Origin: an uncultured Campylobacter sp.
GTDB lineage: Bacteria; Campylobacterota; Campylobacteria; Campylobacterales; Campylobacteraceae
Length of the DNA stretch: 9,951 nucleotides
Assembly (NCBI RefSeq): GCF_938045775.1
Contig: NZ_CALIBH010000144.1
Span: 1 to 9,951, forward strand
Direction of reading: 5' to 3'
The position numbers were made by a program, and so were the translations under genes. The notes beneath the pieces are model-generated. The model saw nothing but the letters and a program-made list of their open reading frames with translations, ran no database searches and had not been told where the DNA came from. Below are positions 1 through 6,357 of the stretch, piece by piece (the first letter of the stretch is position 1; each line of letters begins with the position of its first letter).

Positions 1-640
1 TTTTATAATAAAAGGCTCTTCTTCTAACTTTTATTACTCCGCCTTTCCCATCAGGGGCATCGGTTTTATCTTGATTATTTTTCCCTTTTGTTTTAGGCTC
101 AATATAAGTACCCATAGAACAAGTAAGTTTATCCGCTAAACCTTTTATTATGTATTCTCTAATATCCTCCCAATCTTTTTTAAAAATAGAATTAACTTGC
201 TCATTAGGGTTGTCTAAATAAAAATCTATAATTTTATAATCATCTTGTTTCAATCTCTTACCGTTTTCCTGTGCCAAATAAACAACCCAAAATGTAAGCT
301 TTATCTTCTTTCTTATTTTTGCATTATTCCAATTCTCGTTTGCTACTTCTAAAAAATTAATCATTTGTATAGCAGTCGGCTCTTTGGCTTTTATGTCGCC
401 ATTACGATTTTGTTGTAAAGGTAAAATTTTAATTTCACAACCAATCTCCGGAATATCAGCTTCTGGTTTATTGTTATTTTTTATACCTAATAAATTTTCA
501 ACTATTAAGCCAGAAGCTCCTTTTTTCATATTTCTGTCAATATTTAGCTCAGATTTTATTTGAGCTATACTTTTCCCTTTAGAGTTTTTAATAATATCAA
601 AAAAGGGGCACAAATACTCAAAAATTTTACTATTGATCAT
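1..640 (-). CDS. MutH/Sau3AI-family DNA endonuclease, N-terminal 213 codons (partial, runs off left edge)
   Basis: The reading frame is open from the ATG at 640 to the window edge. Residues about 38-75 match the MutH/Sau3AI core: a KKGxxGxxVExLLG segment (E48), then D62, E69 and K71 in the order D-x6-E-x-K. This is the same spacing as the catalytic D70/E77/K79 of E. coli MutH. Later family landmarks are also present: ANENW near 100-104, I-R-K-K at 109-112 followed by a hydrophobic strand, KDWEDIREYI near 160, YIEPKTKG near 187, and RAFYYK at the edge. MutH is about 230 residues with one such domain; Sau3AI is about twice that with two, so the full length cannot be told. Family members cleave at or near GATC in the cases best known to me; the site here is unknown. 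The gene is very AT-rich beside GC-rich valS and overlaps it by 11 bases, which suggests acquisition. Campylobacter generally lacks MutS1/MutL mismatch repair, so restriction is the more likely job (inference). No methyltransferase is visible inside the window. Confidence 0.86.
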   Translation of the reverse strand, partial: MINSKIFEYLCPFFDIIKNSKGKSIAQIKSELNIDRNMKKGASGLIVENLLGIKNNNKPEADIPEIGCEIKILPLQQNRNGDIKAKEPTAIQMINFLEVANENWNNAKIRKKIKLTFWVVYLAQENGKRLKQDDYKIIDFYLDNPNEQVNSIFKKDWEDIREYIIKGLADKLTCSMGTYIEPKTKGKNNQDKTDAPDGKGGVIKVRRRAFYYK

Positions 641-3257
641 TATTCTCTCCTAAATTTGCCAGCTCGGCGCAAATTTTTTGCATCTTTTCCTGCGCGGAAG
701 CCAGTCCTTCGCGGTTGGCTTCGACTACGGCTTGCGGGGCGGAGGCTACGAATTTCTCGTTATTTAGCATGCCTGAGAGCTTTTCGATCTCTTTTTGCAG
801 CTTTGCTTTTTGCGCGTTAAGACGCGAAATCACGCCGCTAAGATCGACCCCCTCAAGCGGTACGAAAGTTTCTAGCCTCTCGCTTACGTCGCGGGCGGAA
901 TTTGCGATATTTTGCTGCGTAAATTCCACTTCATCGACCTTTGCTAGCGTTTTGATGTAATCCGCGGCGGCGCTTAGATCGACTGCGGATTTGACGTAGG
1001 CTTTGGCTACGCGCGCATTGCCGAGCTCGATCGTCGCCTTTGCGCGGCGAATGCTAACGATCGCTTCGATAAGAAGCGAAAACAGCTCTTCGATCCGCTC
1101 GTCACGCTCACCAGGATGTGGGTATCTCATCACCATGATGGAGCGCGCGTCTTGCAGCTTCGTGCCGCTTAGCTCCTGATACAGATACTCGCTTAGAAAC
1201 GGCATAAACGGGCTTAGCAGCTTCATCGCTTCTTTAAAAATCATCCCCAGCTCGCCGATCGCGGCCTTGTCCGCCTTGCTAAGCTCGATGCCCCAGTCGC
1301 AAAACTCATCCCAAAAAAACTTATAAAGCTCGGTCGTAGCGTCGTTGAAGCGGTATTCGTCTAAATTTTCCCGCACCGCGCTCACGCAGCAGTTAAAGCG
1401 CGAAAGCATATATTTGCCGAGGCTAGTTTTGATCTGTGCCGCATCTAAATCGTTGAATTTAGAGGCATTTAAAAGCAAAAATTTGCTCGCGTTATAAAGC
1501 TTGTTCGTAAAATTTCGATATATCAAAAGCTTATCGTCGCTAAGGCGCAGATCGCGCCCCTGCACGCACAAAATCGTAAGGGTAAAGCGTAAAATATCGG
1601 CGCTAAACTCATCGATTTTTAGCAGCGGATCGACTACGTTTTTGCTCGATTTGCTCATCTTTTTGCCATCTTTGTCCTTAACCAATGCGTGCAGGTAGAT
1701 GTCGCGAAACGGCAGCTCGCCCATGGCGTTTTGGCACTGAAACATCATGCGCGCGACCCAGAAAAACAAAATGTCAAAGCCCGTAATCAGCATGGTATTC
1801 GGATAAAATTCGCTTAAATCCTCCTCAAACCACTTCTCGTTTTTCAGCGCCTCGCCGTTGCCCCAGCCAAGCGTACTGATCGGCCAAAGACCGCTTGAAA
1901 ACCACGTATCGAGCACGTCGGGATCTTGAGTAAAATTTTTACCGCCGCATTTCGGGCAAGCATCGGGGCTCTCACGCTCATCCGCCCACTGATGGCCGCA
2001 GTCGCAGTAAAATACGGGAATTCTATGTCCCCACCACAGCTGGCGGCTGATGCACCAGTCCTTCAGCTCGCGCATCCAGGCGTTGAAGCTATTGATCCAG
2101 TGCTTCGGGAAAAATTCCGCTTCGCCCGCATTTACTCTGGCGATCGCATCTTTTGCGATATCCGCGCGGACGAACCACTGCTGCGAGATGTACGGCTCGA
2201 CGACGTTTTTGCAGCGGTAGCAGTAGCCGACTTGATTTTCGTAATCCTCAATTTTTTCGATAAAGCCCAGCCTCTCAAGCTCCGCTACGATCTGATCGCG
2301 CGCGGCAAGCCGCTCTAGACCTTGAAATTTACCGCACTGCTCGTTTAAAATTCCTTTTTCATCAAAAACGGTGATAAACTCCAGCTCGTGGCGCTTACCG
2401 ACCTCGTAGTCGTTGGTATCGTGCGCGGGCGTGACCTTCACGGCGCCCGTTCCGAAGCTCATATCGACGTATTCGTCGGCGATGATCTCTATCTCGCGGT
2501 CGATTAGCGGCAGCACGACTTTTTTGCCGATCAAATTTTTATAGCGTTCGTCCGCGGGATTTACCATTACCGCAGTATCGCCGAAGTAGGTCTCGGGGCG
2601 CGTCGTCGCGACTACGATAAATTTATCTTGCTCGTCCGCAAAGTAATAACGCAAGTGATAAAGCTTACCCTTGTTCTCCTTGTGCTCGACCTCCACGTCG
2701 CTTAGCGCGCCGTCGTGCGTGCACCAGTTTACCATGTAGTTTCCGCGCACGATGAGCCCTGCGTCGTATAAATTTACGAAGGCTTTGCGAACGGCGTTTT
2801 TAAGCCCTTCGTCCATCGTAAATCGCTGTCTGCTCCACGCAGGCGTGACGCCAAGGCGCTTCATCTGCTTTACGATCTGCCCGCCGCTTTGCTCCTTCCA
2901 GTGCCAAACGTGCTTTAAAAACTCCTCGCGCCCGATCGCTTCTTTTTTGATCCCTTGCGCCAAAAGCTCGCGCTCGACGACGTTTTGCGTCGCAATGCCT
3001 GCATGGTCTAACCCCGGCTGCCACAGCGTTTTGTAACCGTCCATTCGCTTGTATCGCGTCATTATGTCTTGTAGCGTATAAGTGAGCGAATGCCCGATAT
3101 GAAGCACTCCGGTAACATTCGGCGGCGGTAGCATAATGCAAAAGTTTTTGCCTTTTTGCTGGATATCTTTATTTCCGTCGATCTCGAAGTAGCCGCGCTG
3201 CTCCCAAATTTTATAAAAGCTCTCCTCTACGGCTTTCGCGTCGTAAAAATCTGCCAT
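630..3257 (-). CDS. valS: Valine--tRNA ligase
   Basis: Charges tRNA-Val with valine in the cytoplasm; a class Ia aminoacyl-tRNA synthetase of 875 residues, normal for bacterial ValS. Visible landmarks in order: the HIGH motif at 53-56 within PPPNVTGVLHIGH; the CP1 editing domain with TTRPET at 218-223 and HDTNDYEVG at 279-287, which removes mischarged threonine; two cysteine pairs that look like zinc sites (C346/C349, and C418/C420 with C434/C437); WFSSGLWP near 452; KMSKS at 533-537; then the helical anticodon-binding region. The last ~65 residues form the usual C-terminal coiled-coil arm, rich in K, E and L. The ATG at 3257 opens the conserved N-terminal region and has an AAGGG-like site upstream. 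Base composition is much more GC-rich than the overlapping downstream gene. The stop at 630 lies 11 bases inside that gene. The gene is divergent from the metQ-like gene; its own promoter is not obvious, although a TAAAAT at 3291-3296 (minus) is a weak -10 candidate. Confidence 0.98.
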   Translation of the reverse strand: MADFYDAKAVEESFYKIWEQRGYFEIDGNKDIQQKGKNFCIMLPPPNVTGVLHIGHSLTYTLQDIMTRYKRMDGYKTLWQPGLDHAGIATQNVVERELLAQGIKKEAIGREEFLKHVWHWKEQSGGQIVKQMKRLGVTPAWSRQRFTMDEGLKNAVRKAFVNLYDAGLIVRGNYMVNWCTHDGALSDVEVEHKENKGKLYHLRYYFADEQDKFIVVATTRPETYFGDTAVMVNPADERYKNLIGKKVVLPLIDREIEIIADEYVDMSFGTGAVKVTPAHDTNDYEVGKRHELEFITVFDEKGILNEQCGKFQGLERLAARDQIVAELERLGFIEKIEDYENQVGYCYRCKNVVEPYISQQWFVRADIAKDAIARVNAGEAEFFPKHWINSFNAWMRELKDWCISRQLWWGHRIPVFYCDCGHQWADERESPDACPKCGGKNFTQDPDVLDTWFSSGLWPISTLGWGNGEALKNEKWFEEDLSEFYPNTMLITGFDILFFWVARMMFQCQNAMGELPFRDIYLHALVKDKDGKKMSKSSKNVVDPLLKIDEFSADILRFTLTILCVQGRDLRLSDDKLLIYRNFTNKLYNASKFLLLNASKFNDLDAAQIKTSLGKYMLSRFNCCVSAVRENLDEYRFNDATTELYKFFWDEFCDWGIELSKADKAAIGELGMIFKEAMKLLSPFMPFLSEYLYQELSGTKLQDARSIMVMRYPHPGERDERIEELFSLLIEAIVSIRRAKATIELGNARVAKAYVKSAVDLSAAADYIKTLAKVDEVEFTQQNIANSARDVSERLETFVPLEGVDLSGVISRLNAQKAKLQKEIEKLSGMLNNEKFVASAPQAVVEANREGLASAQEKMQKICAELANLGENNDQ
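645..651 (-). promoter_or_regulatory. Ribosome binding site for the endonuclease, inside the valS 3' end
   Basis: On the minus strand an AGGAGAG lies just before the ATG at 640, with the GGAG core 6 bases from the start codon. It sits within the last codons of valS. This supports the chosen start and suggests translation is coupled to, or at least co-transcribed with, valS. Confidence 0.7.
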
Positions 3258-3431
3258 TTTCAGCCCTTTTTTAAAATTTTAAATTTTGCGATTTTAGCGG
3301 AATTTATGTAAAGCGCTCATTAAAGCGTGCCAATTCTGCATTATACAATAAAATGTAGTATTTAAATATATATAAAAATATCGAATTTTAGAATATTTTA
3401 GATAAAATTTTAAAAAATCATATAAAAATAC

Positions 3432-3460
3432 TTGACATTAAAAATTCTACCTGCTATAAT
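3432..3460 (+). promoter_or_regulatory. Sigma-70 promoter with consensus -35 and extended -10, for the metQ-like gene
   Basis: TTGACA at 3432-3437 and TATAAT at 3455-3460 are separated by exactly 17 bases, and TG at 3452-3453 gives an extended -10. Transcription should start near 3467, leaving a leader of about 24 bases, too short for a riboswitch. The upstream stretch (about 3340-3430) is almost pure A/T with two copies of ATATAAAAATA, and could act as an UP element. An AAGGA (3480-3484) stands 6 bases before the ATG at 3491. Confidence 0.85.
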
Positions 3461-3490
3461 ACTGCGAAATTTTAACCAAAAGGATTAAAT

Positions 3491-4267
3491 ATGAAGAAAT
3501 TTCTTCTCGCTTCGCTTCTTAGCGCTAGCGTCGTCAGCTTCGCTCTTGCCGAAAAAATCGTAGTCGCCGCTACTCCGATACCGCATGCCGAAATTTTAGA
3601 GCAGATCAAGCCCGATCTAAAAGCCCAAGGCTACGATCTTGAAGTAAAAGTTTTCAACGACTACGTAACCCCGAACCTCGCTACCGATAGCGGCGACGTG
3701 GATGCGGGATTTTTCCAGCACGTGCCGTATATGGAGGAATTTAACGCTAATAAAGGCACGAAGTTAAAAGCGACCGTAGGCGTACATTTAGAGCCTATGG
3801 GCATCTACAGCCATAAGATTAAAAATTTAAAAGATCTTAAAAACGGCGCTAAAGTTGCCGTGCCGAACGATCCGACTAACGAAAGCCGCGCTCTTGATCT
3901 GCTCGTAGCCGCGGGGCTCATCGAAGTAGATCAAAACGCCAAGCTACGCACGCCGTTAGATGTCACGAAAAACCCTAAAAATTTAGAAATTTTAGAGCTT
4001 GAAGGCGCCGCGCTTCCACGCACCCTGGGCGATGTCGATATTGCAGTCATCAACTCAAATTTTGCCTTTAACGCAAATTTAAACCCGATCAAAGATTCGC
4101 TATTTTTAGAAAAGGCTGAGGGCAACCCTTACACAAATGTCATCAGCGTTAAAGAAGGCAACGAAAACAGCCCTAAAATCAAGGCGCTAGATAAAGCGAT
4201 TCAAAGCGAGAAAGTGAAAAAATTTATCGAGACGCAATATAAAGGCGCAATCATTCCATCGTTTTAA
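3491..4267 (+). CDS. metQ: MetQ/NlpA-family ABC transporter substrate-binding protein, predicted soluble periplasmic
   Basis: A 258-residue protein with a clear signal peptide (MKKF, hydrophobic 4-17, cleavage likely after ALA at 18-20). Family signatures: VVAATPIPHAEIL at 24-36, VFNDYVTPNLA at 54-64, DVDAGFFQHVPYM at 69-81, VAVPNDPTNESRAL at 122-135 and INSNFAF at 187-193, all typical of MetQ-type methionine-binding proteins. It would capture methionine (D- or L-) in the periplasm for a MetNI permease. Most family members are lipoproteins with an LxxC lipobox. This one has no cysteine at all, so it should be cleaved by signal peptidase I and float free. No metN or metI lies next to it: valS is divergent upstream and a prolyl isomerase follows a terminator, so it is a single-gene unit and must work with a permease encoded elsewhere. 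The exact substrate is inferred from family only; the symbol is tentative. Confidence 0.88.
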   Translation: MKKFLLASLLSASVVSFALAEKIVVAATPIPHAEILEQIKPDLKAQGYDLEVKVFNDYVTPNLATDSGDVDAGFFQHVPYMEEFNANKGTKLKATVGVHLEPMGIYSHKIKNLKDLKNGAKVAVPNDPTNESRALDLLVAAGLIEVDQNAKLRTPLDVTKNPKNLEILELEGAALPRTLGDVDIAVINSNFAFNANLNPIKDSLFLEKAEGNPYTNVISVKEGNENSPKIKALDKAIQSEKVKKFIETQYKGAIIPSF

Positions 4268-4282
4268 CTCCTCCTCTTTTTA

Positions 4283-4311
4283 AAATTCGGCGCAGGATTC
4301 GCGCCGAATTT
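4283..4311 (+). terminator. Hairpin after the metQ-like gene, probable terminator
   Basis: A perfect 11-bp inverted repeat (AAATTCGGCGC at 4283-4293, GCGCCGAATTT at 4301-4311) with a 7-base loop begins 15 bases after the stop codon. The T tract after it is only three bases long and is followed by GCTG, so it is not a textbook intrinsic terminator, but the stem is strong and the position is right. Confidence 0.6.
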
Positions 4312-4345
4312 GCTGACATTCGCTATTTTATTTACTATCTTTTTT

Positions 4346-4351
4346 TATAAT
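4346..4351 (+). promoter_or_regulatory. Probable -10 box for the PEB4-like gene
   Basis: TATAAT follows a T-rich run (TTTACTATCTTTTTT), the usual Campylobacter promoter pattern with no recognisable -35. Transcription would start near 4358, giving a leader of about 25 bases. AAAGGA at 4371-4376 is 6 bases before the ATG at 4383. Confidence 0.6.
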
Positions 4352-4382
4352 TGCGCGAAATTTACCGAATAAAGGAAAAATA

Positions 4383-5207
4383 ATGAAAAGAATTTTATCT
4401 TTCAGCTTTGTTGCCGCTATGGCTATATCTTCGCTTAATGCAGGCGTTTTGGCTACTGCAAAAGACGCAAATATCACTATTACGGATGAGGATGTTGCAC
4501 CGTTTTTGGCTCAAGGTATGCAGCACGGCGGACAGGAACCGACCGCCGATGAGAAGAAAAAACTAATCGACGATCTAATCAAATACAAACTTCTAATCGC
4601 AGAGGCGAAAAAATCAGGCGTTGAAAACAGCGACGAATATAAACATCAGCTAGAGCTTGCTAAAGATGGCATCGCATTTAATCTATGGCAACGCGAACAG
4701 GCTAAAGACGTAAGCATCAGCGACGAGGAAGCTAAAAAAATTTACGATGAAAATAAACAAAATTTCATGCAACCAGATTCCGTTACCGCAAGTCATATCT
4801 TAGTAGCAGACGAAAAGGCTGCTAAAAACGCGATTGCGAAGCTATCAAAAGTCAAAAAAGAGAATTTAAAAGAGGAATTTAATAAACTAGCTAAAGAAAT
4901 TTCAATCGATCCAAGTGCGAAAGAAAACGGTGGCGATTTGGGCTCTTTTGGCAAAGGGATGATGGTGCCGGAGTTTGAAAAAGCAGCGTTTGCGCTAAAA
5001 GATGGCGAGATGAGCAAAACTCCGGTAAAGACACAATTCGGATATCACGTAATCTACAAAGAAAGCAGTAAAAAGGCTGAGACTATGCCGTTTGAAAAGG
5101 TAAAAGATCTCATCAAAAATCAATTACTTCCAAGCAAAGTAAACAAAAAAATCGATGACAAGGCTAATGAGCTATTCGGCAAACTAAACATCGAATACGC
5201 AAAATAG
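4383..5207 (+). CDS. peb4: PEB4/Cbf2-like periplasmic parvulin peptidyl-prolyl isomerase
   Basis: A 274-residue exported chaperone-isomerase of the SurA/PpiC type. Residues 1-20 are a signal peptide ending in LNA. Residues 21-130 form the N-terminal chaperone part, with ATAKDANITITDEDV near 24-38, resembling the TVNGxxIxxxEV start of SurA-like proteins. The parvulin domain spans about 135-226: ASHILV at 136-141, GGDLGSFGKGMMVPEF at 183-198, then TPVKTQFGYHVI at 213-224. A charged C-terminal helix follows. Length and layout match C. jejuni PEB4 (Cbf2, Cj0596, about 273 residues), a major antigen that helps outer-membrane proteins fold and affects adhesion. In C. jejuni this gene lies next to fba; here the neighbours are a MetQ-like gene and dedA, so the context differs. 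It has its own promoter and is followed by a long hairpin, so it is probably transcribed alone. PEB4 identity is by recalled similarity; the PpiC/SurA family call is firm. Confidence 0.92.
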   Translation: MKRILSFSFVAAMAISSLNAGVLATAKDANITITDEDVAPFLAQGMQHGGQEPTADEKKKLIDDLIKYKLLIAEAKKSGVENSDEYKHQLELAKDGIAFNLWQREQAKDVSISDEEAKKIYDENKQNFMQPDSVTASHILVADEKAAKNAIAKLSKVKKENLKEEFNKLAKEISIDPSAKENGGDLGSFGKGMMVPEFEKAAFALKDGEMSKTPVKTQFGYHVIYKESSKKAETMPFEKVKDLIKNQLLPSKVNKKIDDKANELFGKLNIEYAK

Positions 5208-5219
5208 TTTTAATTTTAA

Positions 5220-5300
5220 GGCGTGAGGCTATTAAATTTATATGCAAGTTCGCTGCAGCGGCAACTTGCAGGGATAAAATTTAGCCCGCGCCTTTGTTTT
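5220..5300 (+). terminator. Long interrupted hairpin with T-rich tail, candidate terminator
   Basis: Nested complementary arms surround one centre: GGCG 5220-5223 with CGCC 5289-5292; GGCT 5227-5230 with AGCC 5283-5286; AAATTT with AAATTT; TGCAAGTT 5243-5250 with AACTTGCA 5263-5270; and a CGCTGCAGCG palindrome at the tip (5251-5260). TTTGTTTT follows at 5293-5300. The whole structure starts 12 bases after the peb4-like stop and could end that transcript. Confidence 0.5.
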
Positions 5301-5431
5301 ATATACGCTAAATTTTGTGAAATTTTAAGATCACTCTTATATCGCCGGATTGTTAAATTTCAAACTTATTTGCTCTGCCGATGTTAAATTTAGCGAAATT
5401 TTAAGCTCAGCTGGTTTTTACACATTAAATC

Positions 5432-5436
5432 AAGGA
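5432..5436 (+). promoter_or_regulatory. Ribosome binding site that fixes the dedA start at 5443
   Basis: AAGGA lies 6 bases before the ATG at 5443. The earlier in-frame ATG at 5350 has no comparable site, and its 31 extra residues are not part of the DedA fold. Confidence 0.75.
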
Positions 5437-5442
5437 ATTCAA

Positions 5443-6042
5443 ATGCTTTCTGATATCGTAAATTTTATCGTAGAATTTGTCGCAGGTTGGGGATACCTTG
5501 GCGTTTTTGTGATGATGTTTTTAGAAAGCAGCTTCTTTCCTTTCCCAAGTGAAGTCGTGATGATCCCTGCGGGCTACCTGGTCTCAAAATCGCAGATGAG
5601 CTTTGTTATAGCATTTGTTTGTGGGCTTGGCGGCAGCATCACCGGCGCGCTGTTTAATTACTATCTATGCTACTTTTTTGGACGTAAGATTATCGCTAAA
5701 TACGGCAAATACGTAGGCATTACCGAGGAGAAATTTGCAAAATTTGAAGCGTTTTTTAACCGCCATGGCGAAATTTCAACGTTTAACTGCCGCTTAATCC
5801 CTGGCATCCGTCAATACATCAGCCTTCCTGCGGGGCTTGCAAAGATGAATGTCGCGCGCTTCGTGCTATTTACCGGGCTTGGAGCTGCGATTTGGACATT
5901 AATACTGATGAGCTTGGGATATTTCATCGGCGAAAACGAGGAGTTAATCAAGCAAGATCTGCATCTAATTACGATCGCTCTGTTCGCCGTCGTCATTATA
6001 ATCTCGCTCCTATATGTTTATTTTATAAAACGCAAAAAATAG
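5443..6042 (+). CDS. DedA-family inner-membrane protein
   Basis: A 199-residue polytopic membrane protein. I start it at 5443 rather than the upstream in-frame ATG at 5350, because AAGGA precedes 5443 and family proteins begin a few residues before the GYLGVF segment. DedA signatures: FLESSFFPFPSEVVMIPAGYL at 26-46 in two parts (FLESS, then PFPSEVV), the G-rich helix GLGGSITGALFNYYLCYFFGR at 61-81, and RLIPGIRQYISLPAGLAKM near 117-135, which is the re-entrant loop holding the conserved R, P and G residues, followed by FxxxxGLGAAIW to 151. A last hydrophobic helix (about 174-194) ends in a KRKK tail that should stay in the cytoplasm. Some DedA members recycle undecaprenyl phosphate across the membrane and others affect lipid balance and the proton motive force; which role applies here is not visible. 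No clear promoter or terminator of its own was identified. Confidence 0.93.
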   Translation: MLSDIVNFIVEFVAGWGYLGVFVMMFLESSFFPFPSEVVMIPAGYLVSKSQMSFVIAFVCGLGGSITGALFNYYLCYFFGRKIIAKYGKYVGITEEKFAKFEAFFNRHGEISTFNCRLIPGIRQYISLPAGLAKMNVARFVLFTGLGAAIWTLILMSLGYFIGENEELIKQDLHLITIALFAVVIIISLLYVYFIKRKK

Positions 6043-6357
6043 CTCCGCGCTAGTAAATACAAATACAATGAAAAATTCCATTTTATCGCCTTTAAGTTCA
6101 AATTTTTCAAATTATAATTTAAGCTAAATAAGAATTTTTATAATTTCACTTTCATAATCTACGTGCAATACGATATTTCTATTAAAGTGTAATTATGCCT
6201 TAGTAGCGAATTCCAAAATATTTTTTAAGTAAAATTCTATTTAAAGCCTTAAACAATCATACTAATTTCTAAATTTTAATTTTTCGTTACGTTTTAAGCT
6301 GCTTTTAATACTAAAAGCTTTAAAATTCCATTAACAATTTCAACGAAAGGACTTATT
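6043..6357. other. AT-rich intergenic region between dedA and aspA
   Basis: 315 bases with no convincing gene on either strand. TATAAT occurs at 6113-6118 and 6139-6144, about 215-245 bases before aspA, so if either is the aspA promoter the leader is long. There is no good -35 for either. A small dyad at 6292-6325 and the aspA ribosome binding site (AAAGGA, 6346-6351) occupy the right end. Confidence 0.6.
6292..6325 (+). promoter_or_regulatory. Overlapping dyads just upstream of aspA, possible operator or leader hairpin
   Basis: GCTTTTA (6301-6307) and TAAAAGC (6312-6318) are perfect 7-bp arms around a 4-base loop. They sit inside a wider dyad, TTTTAAGCT (6292-6300) against AGCTTTAAAA (6316-6325), with one bulged base. 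It ends 32 bases before the aspA ATG. There is no T tract or downstream gene to make it a terminator. The regulator, if any, cannot be named. Confidence 0.4.

Noticed and set aside
1..640. Methyl-directed mismatch-repair MutH
   Set aside because: The catalytic residues fit MutH, but Campylobacter generally lacks MutS1/MutL, and the AT-rich, appended gene fits a restriction enzyme better.
560..820. 86-codon plus-strand frame across the valS/endonuclease junction
   Set aside because: It crosses two well-supported minus-strand genes and shows no recognisable motif.
1926..2318. 130-codon open frame on the plus strand inside valS
   Set aside because: It lies wholly antisense to a conserved part of valS, has no ribosome binding site, and its translation resembles nothing known. 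GC-rich coding DNA often leaves such open antisense frames.
2800..3141. 113-codon minus-strand frame overlapping the valS 5' part
   Set aside because: It is a shifted frame of valS itself and is rich in R, A and H, the usual out-of-frame translation.
3461..3490. Methionine- or SAM-sensing riboswitch before the metQ-like gene
   Set aside because: The predicted leader is only about 24 bases and has no room for an aptamer.
5350..5442. Longer DedA protein starting at 5350
   Set aside because: No ribosome binding site at 5350. The added residues are not DedA-like, and a good AAGGA precedes 5443.
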